Below, piece by piece: positions 56,866-64,000 of a stretch of 64,000 nucleotides of DNA; position 1 is the first letter of the stretch, and each line of letters starts with the position of its first letter. The stretch lies in the NCBI GenBank assembly GCA_020744225.1, contig JAGMWG010000002.1, positions 1,984,001 to 2,048,000 of the forward strand. The letters run 5' to 3'. The stretch comes from Paraphoma chrysanthemicola (lineage: Eukaryota > Ascomycota > Dothideomycetes > Pleosporales > Phaeosphaeriaceae). The translations under genes were made by a program, and so were the position numbers. Below the pieces are notes generated by a model. It made no database searches. It saw only the letters and a list, made by a program, of their open reading frames with translations, and was not told where the DNA came from.

Positions 56866-57962
56866 CTATGACTGATTCATGGCCTGCCGGACGCCCTCCT
56901 GCATGCCTCCTGCTACTTCTCCTGCGACATACAGCGCGCCGTTGTAAATCGCATCGCGAACAGCCCCATCGTTCATCGCAAATACAGCCTGACTGACCCG
57001 CAATCCCTCTCGACTGATGTAACTCGCAGTGTTGACGCTAGTGTTAAATACTCTTGTCGATATCTGGTACTCGTTGTCGATTGCCACCGCTCGTCTGAAG
57101 AAGTAGGCGATGTAGGGAAGGAGGAATTGAACAACGAAGAGGAGCTTCAAGATCGTCCACGCTGAAGCCCGCCATAAGAGACTTCCCGATGAGGATGAGG
57201 GTGCACGAGCGGCGTCTCTAACAACCAGGGAGTTACCCTGTGGCTTCTGCGCGTTGAGAATGGTCTGCGGAACCGCTGCATGGAGATTGCGTATTTCCGC
57301 GTCCGTCAGGTCGTGGGGCAGGCTCTCGAGGAGCATCCTGATACCATGGACAAACTGCGCACGAATGATGGTGGTCAGAGCGGCGTCGTTCATGGGCGGG
57401 CGCGGGCTCGATTGTTCATGTGCAGATCTGAGGAGAAGCCATGCTGAATCGTGTCAGCATTTTCTTGTGCAATTAGGATGAGCTACACACCCTGCGTCGC
57501 TCGTTGCCAGTTGATACCGGTCCATGGTTCATGCGTAGTAGCCATGGGAAATTCAGCTGGTGGTGGGTCTGATGCAGCACTCGATGGTGCGTCTGATCTG
57601 TCGTCCTCGTAGTCAAAGACCGAGTCGCTGGCATCCGATGCCTGACGCGAAGGCGTAGAGCTTCCGCTGCCCGGTCTCGATGTATAGTCAGGCGGAGGGG
57701 TACATGGTCGTGACATCTCTGCGACTGAGTTGCTCTTGCTGTGGAGTCCCCGTCTGCGGTACGTGCTCAAGGAGCGGCGGAAGGAGGGTATACGACTCTG
57801 TACGAGGGCTGGGAGGACGTGGTAGAGCATGCTGGTTCTTTTGCTCTCTCGGTCATCATATGATGTGAGCTCCATGACTTCTTCTGGTACACCACTTTCG
57901 TTCCGGGCGAAATCGTGCATCTCGTTGGCGCTGAAGAAGTCAAACCTTTGGTACGGGTTCAT
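56866..57962 (-). CDS. Conserved fungal membrane protein of unknown function
   Basis: 349 aa from exons 57962-57491 and 57443-56866 (47-bp intron, donor GTGTGT). The splice gives INWQRATQAWLLLRSAHEQS, matching a conserved block I recall from an unnamed filamentous-fungal family, followed by FVHGIRMLLESLPHDLTDAE and IRNLHAAVP. The N-terminal half is Ser/Pro-rich with likely phosphosites (SRPCTPPPDYTSRPGSGSST). A single strong hydrophobic segment (LKLLFVVQFLLPYIAYFF) follows, and a C-terminal tail (FAMNDGAVRDAIYNGALYVA) of helical character. ATG 57962 begins MNPYQRFDFF; the frame upstream has no ATG. The family has no known function. It may sit in an internal or plasma membrane. Confidence 0.8.
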
Positions 57963-59576
57963 CGCACTGGGACCGGATGCGGACAAAGATGTAGGTATGA
58001 CGAATGCATCGCGCAGAGAAGGAGCGAGTGGATGTCAGTAGCCATTTGAAAGCCTGTGTATGCCGAGCGCATACTGCTGATACGAACTGAGGCACGATTG
58101 CGCAAGATTTGATTGTCGAGCATGTGAAAGTGCGCCGTTGTTGAGGTTCGCGCCCGCCCGAACCGTTGAAAACCGCCAGGGTCCTGATTCCCGAGCACCA
58201 ATCGCGCTCCAACGTGCTGCGTCTAGCTCTGCAAGTTGCATAGCGGTATCTTACAATTCTTGATCGTCTTCGTATATCACAAGACTCTACTATTTATGGA
58301 CTACTTTCCCTACTGCTGCGAAGCTTGAGTCCAGATCTCATGAACTCTGAGAGGGGAAAGCCAGGACAAAAGCACCCCCACGTGGGGGCAATTATTCAAC
58401 ACCACGGCTGACCAAGATTGCGGTAGGCTGCTGCGAAAAACTCAGCCTCATATTTGACTGAACGCGAAGATTATGACAGACGTGAAACTTTCATGTTCTC
58501 ACTCTCCAGAGAATACGATTGGCCTTTTAGTCACTAGGCGCAAGCTTCCATCCCGCATGCCCGGTCGAAAGACCGAATGCTGTGGCCCACATGCTTGACA
58601 TGGTAGACCGTTCGCTTCGGTTCATGCATCCTGTCTGACAGTACCATAAGCCCGTATCGTGGGTGGCACTGGGTTTCCATTCTATCTGATCACAATAGGA
58701 TGATGCAAGACAGCGCTTACAATGGCTCGCAGCATCCCGTCGCTCCATCCTATCAGTCAAGGATACTTCTACATGAGCAAAGCAGACGTTCACGCGATGA
58801 AAGGCGGAGTTTGTATGAGGCGCTGAAGGCAGTTTGACATGCGTTGCTGATTCAGTTGGGAGCTTTGCAGGACGTCCTACTTTGACGCGGACCAGGACAT
58901 CACTTCTTCCAAAATTTGGAGTTGGTTCCCCTGATAATACTTCGCAACGATAGCTTCAGATGACGCTGAACTCCCATTTCCTTGGCATTACATCAGTCGA
59001 CGTCATATGGTTGGGATGTAGAAGTCGCAGACCCGGTCACTGTTGAAACTATTTCAGTCTGGAAGCAGAACACCATTGACTTAAGAATCGGGAACAGTCC
59101 CCATCCGTTTTGACCCCAAGTCACACATCATACAAATCAACCTGATCTAAAATAGACTTAATGATCAAATCACCCCTGTTTGGAAACACAGAGGAATCTA
59201 TCGCAGACACTACCACTCTCCGATCTCTCCATTTTTCGGTGGATCTTTAAAGGCCCGCTGAGCTCATTCTGTGTAGCACGCATGACAGGGCGAGCAGCCA
59301 CATGGCCAATTCTGACGGCGTTCTGGTCTCAAGATGTTGTGGCAGCCTATAGAGATGTTAGGAATCCCCGTCCGTCGATTTTGCCGTGGCGGAAGTGCAC
59401 ACGTCCGACTAGTCTGCCTCCAAAGGACGTTGTATGGTACTCGACAACAAAATATGTTAAGTTGTCGAAGGGGTATACGTGCTTTAAGCATAAGTCACAC
59501 GCTCGAAGCATGCTTCTGCTTTCGCTGTTGAGGTCCCAGCCATCCGCTCACTGATCGTGATCAGTTGCTAAATCCC
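57963..59576. other. Intergenic of 1.6 kb
   Basis: Between divergently transcribed genes. Holds a perfect palindrome (listed separately). An open frame at 59180-59554 has no recognisable domain and is not called. Confidence 0.45.
58375..58388. promoter_or_regulatory. Perfect palindrome with E-box (CCCCCACGTGGGGG)
   Basis: Fourteen-base perfect inverted repeat centred on CACGTG, 413 bp upstream of the conserved membrane protein gene at 57962. CACGTG is the core site of bHLH factors such as Cbf1 or Pho4-like proteins. The site is seen directly; its use is inference. Confidence 0.5.
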
Positions 59577-60197
59577 ATGTTCATGGCTTCGAAACTCACA
59601 CTCGTGATGCATATCATGTACATCATGTTTATCTTCACTGCCACCGTCGCATCCTTCCCACTTTCGGTCAACAGCTTCCACTTTGCCCTGACTCGATCAA
59701 CCCCTCGTCATGTAGCCCGCCAGGTTGGTGACGGTGTGAACGGTAATCAAACCAGCAACAACGGCTCAACCGGTGGTACAGGACTAGGAGATGGCAACGG
59801 AGTGGGATTTGCAGGCACTGGAAATGATATCGACACTGGTATGTCTCGTCACCTACATCTTACCCCTTACCAACCCCCTCTCTCTACATTCAAATCTCAT
59901 CAAGATCCGCACCCTTGGCGTACGAGTCTTATCTGACATTCACCAGGTGACGACTTTGATATTGGCGACGGCAACACTACCATGGGAGATGGCAATCGTA
60001 TCGAAATTGGCGATCGCATCACAAACATCAACATACCGCTCAACATATCTGATGTACTTGCGAAAGGCATTGAGCAGGGCAGAGCAAGAAATGGAAGCGG
60101 AGGACTGGACATGAATATTGATATCACGATGCGAGTGAGGATTGCAGGTGGAGATGAGGAGAGTGTGACCGTGCTTGATGGGGGAAGTGATTTGTGA
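59577..60197 (+). CDS. Small secreted Gly/Asp/Asn-rich protein
   Basis: 170 aa from exons 59577-59838 and 59947-60197; the 108-bp intron has a GTATGT donor and the frame closes exactly. An N-terminal hydrophobic stretch (KLTLVMHIMYIMFIFTATVA) fits a signal peptide, with a second possible ATG at 59583. A short basic stretch ends in ARQV, then a repeated Gly-Asp-Asn pattern follows (GDGVNGNQ, GLGDGNGVG, GDDFDIGDGN, MGDGNRIEIGD). The last part is a more ordinary amphipathic sequence (INIPLNISDVLAKGIEQG, MNIDITMRVRIAGGDEE). Only one cysteine-free domain, unlike most small effectors. Not recognised; the pattern is loosely like calcium-binding beta-roll turns but without a strict nonapeptide register. 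Confidence 0.65.
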
Positions 60198-61206
60198 GGA
60201 GCTGCTCCCGGGGGACGTGATCGGGTGAAGTGAAGAATGTGACCTGGTTGGGCTTCGAGAGCGAAGAGGAAGCACTTATAGGGAAAAAACGATACACCAG
60301 CCTTTCGCGCCACTTGCATGATTTCATGGCTCATGTGATGGTAGTAGTGTCAGTGTCTTGACTCTAAACCTAATAATCCCAGAAAACGTCAATCGCAATC
60401 TCCCTTCACTAGAATTAACTTTTCAGCCGCTGGCAAAGAAACTCAACTTATCCCAATCACAACCTCACGAAAGGAGAAACTGTCGTCCAATTTGAAATGA
60501 TCCTTGCTGGGATGCCGACTCCACTTGCCGAAACAGACTAAACCCAAATCGTGGGTAGCACTGCAGCATCATTCACTTCCGCCGCGGCACGTTCCGGCAT
60601 CTTACCCCTGTCCCCAGAGCCGACACTTGGTTCAGACACCTGTACCTGGCTAGCTACGAAACCTCGTTTGAAGCTTGCCTCGGCAGCTCGTGACTCTTGT
60701 TTGCAGGGAGAAGTTACATCCATTGCGATGGGTCTGGACACCAATTTTTGTATTTGCGGGGAAGCGGTCGGTTGGATCAAGCCGACTGTCCATATGTGAC
60801 CTCAGAGCAATCTGCTAGGTTCGATTCTCAAGCCTTGTTCCTGACTTCAATGCTCCACGTAGGACGTACGGCCCGCTCGGTTGGTGGTGTTGATGTTTAT
60901 TTCAATCGTATTCTTAGTGAGGAAACAGGATTTTGAGGACACATGACGATGTTCTCAGACCATTGGTGGATGTACAGTACGAGAGCGATTACCCAAGTTC
61001 CCAAAGGAGATCGCCATCAAGCGAATGTAGTAACCGCTGCGGAACTGGCAGGACGATCATCTATATGGTTTGAAGATATTTAGTCTGCGCGATGAACGAC
61101 ATGTGAAGACTCAGCTGTACCACGGCTCTTCCTTCAACTGCAAGCTTCACACCGACGACAAATACAACCGTCAAGAACGCCATCTCAGACCTTTCAAGTC
61201 TCCACA
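60198..61206. other. Intergenic of 1 kb, cutinase promoter side
   Basis: Upstream region of the cutinase-like gene. The overlapping open frames at 60538-60799 on the two strands are short and not called. No repeat or RNA gene noticed. Confidence 0.4.
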
Positions 61207-62145
61207 ATGACGCTGACTCGATCCAGCCTGATGGCTCGCTCCGCCAATCTTCTCGTCGGAATTCTTGCAGTCCAGCGCATCGCACTAGTCCATGGCCTTC
61301 CAGCCGCTGCCGATAAGTTTCAGCTGGTCGGGCGTGAAGACTTGTCGCCAGACAACTTTGACCTTGCTCCACGACAGGACATTCCCGATGCTCTTGCCGG
61401 CTTCCCGTCCGGTCCCCTCAACCAGCTCCTGAGGCTGTTCAGCACTCTGCCGCAGGGTGCAGTAGCGCTTGATGCCGTGGGCAAGATCATAACTCCGTTG
61501 ACACAGGTCCTTGCCGACGCCAAGGGAATCGACACCACGAGAAATGACTTAGCAAGCGGCGCTCCCTGCGCGGCTGTGACGGTTGTGTTTGCCCGCGGTA
61601 CGACGGAGCCCGGAAATGTGGGACTTTTCGCTGGACCGCCATTCTTCGATGCGCTGAGCGAGCAGTTGGGGGGCAGCTCTCTTTCTGTTCAAGGTGTGGA
61701 GTATCCGGCTACATTTGCCAGCTTCAATCGAAATGGCACGGATGGGGTGCCGAGCATGTAAGTGGCATTCTACCTCGTCCCGTGCATGCATCACTGTAAA
61801 TTAGTCAATGCTAATTGTTGGCTCAGGACGAAATTCATCAATCAGGCGCTCAACAACTGTCCAAATACCAAGCTCGTCATGTCAGGATATTCTCAAGGCG
61901 CACTCGTGGTTCGCAGCACCGCTGCATCCCTTCCCGCAGCAACGATGGCTAAAGTCAACTCCGTTGTAACTTTCGGCGACCCTGGCAACCCCGGAACCAT
62001 CACAGGTGCTCAGGACAAGACTTTGATCATTTGTCACGAGAATGACAGTGTTTGCCAAGGTGGATTCATTACTGTCGACCATTTGACGTACGCCGATGAT
62101 GCTTCTACGGCTGCCGCATTCGTGTTGCAGAAGGCTGGTATTTGA
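61207..62145 (+). CDS. Cutinase family serine esterase, secreted
   Basis: Secreted alpha/beta hydrolase of the cutinase/acetylxylan esterase family, acting on cutin or other ester polymers. 289 aa from exons 61207-61757 and 61827-62145; the 69-bp intron (GTAAGT) splits a Met codon. Signal: hydrophobic ANLLVGILAVQRIALVHG. Conserved blocks: PCAAVTVVFARGTTEPGNVG, VQGVEYPA, nucleophile elbow GYSQG (Ser206), FGDPGNPG, ICHENDSVCQGG with Asp257, and DHLTY with His269, so the catalytic triad is complete. Compared with classical cutinases (about 200-230 aa) there is a long stretch of about 90 residues between signal and core, including a basic APRQ-like cleavage site. Whether it degrades plant cutin is not shown by sequence. 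Confidence 0.92.
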
Positions 62146-62943
62146 TAGTGACTAGCAGCATACGCATTTGTCATGTTTCTCAAAGATGTTTATAGGAAAT
62201 AGCTGTAATCAGATCTGAGTATCTTGTTTGTAATGCAACATCCTGATCCAATATCTCTTGCCCATAATGAAGCATACCTGCAAAGTGCCTGCATAGCTTC
62301 GTGTCATGATTGAAGAATGTAGCGAGAGGAAGCATGAATTCCTCCTATATCTAAAAAGAATTCCTGCTTACTTCGTGCCATTGGAGCGCGAATACCAAAA
62401 TCATGCCAGCTTAGCAGCTCAGCCCCCATGTTCCAGGCTGCCAACCTTGATACAACCGCACCGCAGCATCGTCTGTTGACGTCATAACCGTGAGGTGCGA
62501 CTCACGTTCATGACTCACTTTTCAAAGTCTTGTTGCTCATTTCAAAGAGATGGATCTCGCTATGGTCCGAGATGGGATGTCTGGCCACGCGTCGCAGTAT
62601 TGTGCACCAGAAATGATCCTCTTGTACATCGCAGGGAGCTCTTCCACGCAAAGACTTCTGCGCACTTACGCAGAGATGCTGATTCTAAGAACGACTGAAA
62701 GTCTTCCGAAAGAGAAGATAGGTTATCCGCTAATAAATCTCAGACCTCTTCTCGCTTGCGACATGATCACGCAAGACCTCAGGAATGCATGGTGTATAGA
62801 CACACGCCCACATCCCTTACATCACTTCATCCACCACTTTAACTCGGCGTATTTCTTCACCGTCACATAAAGCCTCTTTACGCTGCGTCTCTTGCTTGTC
62901 ATTCCGACTCCACCTTCTGCCGACCAAGCGCGCATACCCGATC
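62146..62943. other. Intergenic
   Basis: 800 bp between the cutinase and the next plus-strand gene. Short open frames (62495-62870) overlap one another and are not called. Confidence 0.4.
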
Positions 62944-63501
62944 ATGATTGCAACGACATCCACTGCCGTAGCTTGCGCTGACACAACAATACCTTCACGC
63001 CGTACGTCATGGAAAGACGAGTTCGAAGCTCAGGGCGTGTCGGTACCATCCTCAGACGAAAAAGCCAATATCAACCCGGCATCTGATAACCCTTTCTCCG
63101 GCATATACCTTGCAAACACTTCGCCGCACACCAACCTTCCAAGCAAGATAACCAATATTAGCGACATCGAAGCCCAAGATATTACGGCACTCCAACGTCT
63201 TCGCAAAGGAAGAGTGCGTGACTGTCTCGCCATATTCTGCATGGTCCTTGTATGGTTCCTGTTTGTAATCGGCGCCTACATGCTCATGGAGACTGTCTTT
63301 CCTGGCTCACTGTTCTCGATTCGAAAGGTCAAGGTGGATCTAGTAAGAAAGGTAAAGAAGGTTGACATGTTGATGACACAAGTCGGGGAAATGTATAGGT
63401 ATGTGGGGAGTTTAAGGATGGGCGATGTTGTTGGGTTGAGTTGGGGTAATGCGACAATGGGGGCAGTGGAAGCGAACGCGAATCAGACATCGATCATTTG
63501 A
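62944..63501 (+). CDS. Single-pass membrane protein of unknown function
   Basis: 185-aa single-exon frame starting MIATTSTAVACADTT. A soluble N-terminal half (FEAQGVSVPSSDEKANI) with Ser/Asp-rich stretches is followed by a basic flank (LQRLRKGRVRD) and one strong hydrophobic helix (LAIFCMVLVWFLFVIGAYML). A short basic tail (RKVKVDLVRKVKKVD) follows. A type II orientation is suggested by the basic flank. Not recognised. It is a plausible gene because the frame has a good ATG and the TM helix, but could be a lineage-specific protein. Another small TM protein frame lies on the opposite strand next to it. Confidence 0.6.
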   Translation: MIATTSTAVACADTTIPSRRTSWKDEFEAQGVSVPSSDEKANINPASDNPFSGIYLANTSPHTNLPSKITNISDIEAQDITALQRLRKGRVRDCLAIFCMVLVWFLFVIGAYMLMETVFPGSLFSIRKVKVDLVRKVKKVDMLMTQVGEMYRYVGSLRMGDVVGLSWGNATMGAVEANANQTSII

Positions 63502-63638
63502 GTGAGAAAGCAACAGTGCGCATTACTTGATGTTTAGACGAATATTATACCGCGAATCTACAAGCCTTACTGTGCTCAGCCTGTTCCGTGAGCCGCACTA
63601 TTTTTGCGGAACACACTGCAAACATGGGCGAGTCCCAC

Positions 63639-63998
63639 TCAACCACCCAGACCCAGGACACTAGAAGTGGACCATTCCATCACTCCCTCACATACCCCAT
63701 GAAGAATGACTTCGCACCCATGCGAACCCACGCGCTGATCGCCCTTCCAGTTCGTCGCACTGAGCACAACCATTGAAATGATAAGCGTGAGAATAACCAG
63801 CAGAACTAAGAAAGCACAAATGCACCCCGAACCACTCAAACAGGCTCGGTTCATTGTGCACCTCCTTCGCGACGTTGATGGGGCGCCAAAGTCTTCTTCC
63901 TCCTCGGTCTGTTGATGACGAGGACGCGTCAAGTCTGTCAGCGTTACCGAGGGCCCATGTTGGGTTTGCGTGACGGTGATGGACGGCGCGTGAGTCGG
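63639..63998 (-). CDS. Partial small membrane protein, 5' end outside window
   Basis: The minus-strand frame is open from the window edge to a stop at 63639, about 120 residues. It includes a polar, acidic stretch (HQQTEEEEDFGAPSTSRRR), one hydrophobic helix (CICAFLVLLVILTLIISMVV), and a short end (VLGLGG). An in-frame Met (CTMNRACL) occurs but the frame continues upstream with similar composition. Not recognised; it could also be the last exon of a longer gene. Confidence 0.45.
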   Translation of the reverse strand, partial: PTHAPSITVTQTQHGPSVTLTDLTRPRHQQTEEEEDFGAPSTSRRRCTMNRACLSGSGCICAFLVLLVILTLIISMVVLSATNWKGDQRVGSHGCEVILHGVCEGVMEWSTSSVLGLGG

Positions 63999-64000
63999 GA

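Overview
The window is nuclear DNA of a filamentous ascomycete (Pezizomycotina). A Dothideomycete, perhaps of the Mycosphaerella/Capnodiales type, is my best guess but is inference only. Evidence for a fungus: 46-60 bp GT-AG introns with CTAAC-type branch points, APSES and homeobox-C2H2 transcription factors, Bys1-family secreted proteins, a cutinase, the THO/HDAC/spliceosome type housekeeping genes expected of this group, and one intronless tRNA-Ser. Exon structures below were deduced by hand from splice signals, reading frame and family conservation.

Layout. 1-9 kb: a membrane-anchored short-chain dehydrogenase running off the left edge, a large mosaic secreted Bys1 protein with Tyr/Pro/Lys repeats and a Cys-rich tail, an Sds3-type HDAC subunit, and a second small Bys1 gene. 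9-15 kb: mitochondrial-type acetyl-CoA acetyltransferase, tRNA-Ser(UGA), and a TALE homeobox plus C2H2 transcription factor. 17-22 kb: a conserved unnamed fungal protein, SNU23 spliceosome factor, a Cys-type glutathione transferase and an Xbp1-like APSES repressor. 22-28 kb is gene-poor. 28-33 kb: DNA topoisomerase II. 33-37 kb is gene-poor. 37-46 kb: a Pho85-type cyclin, a multi-pass membrane protein, the DSC complex subunit 2 and an MCT-type MFS transporter. 46-48.5 kb: three tandem small RING proteins on one strand. 49-54 kb: a SAM methyltransferase, an FAD oxidoreductase and a flavin monooxygenase that look like a small metabolic group. 54-58 kb: a mitochondrial DEAD-box helicase and a conserved membrane protein. 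59-64 kb: a small secreted protein, a cutinase and two small single-pass membrane proteins, the last cut by the right edge.

Most of the window is ordinary chromosomal housekeeping. The parts most worth a second look are the mosaic Bys1 gene with an out-of-frame continuation of its Cys repeats, the three RING genes that all lack the usual fifth zinc ligand, the methyltransferase/FAD oxidoreductase/monooxygenase trio (one member carries a GC-AG intron inside its FAD-binding motif), and the small Gly-Asp-Asn-rich secreted protein.
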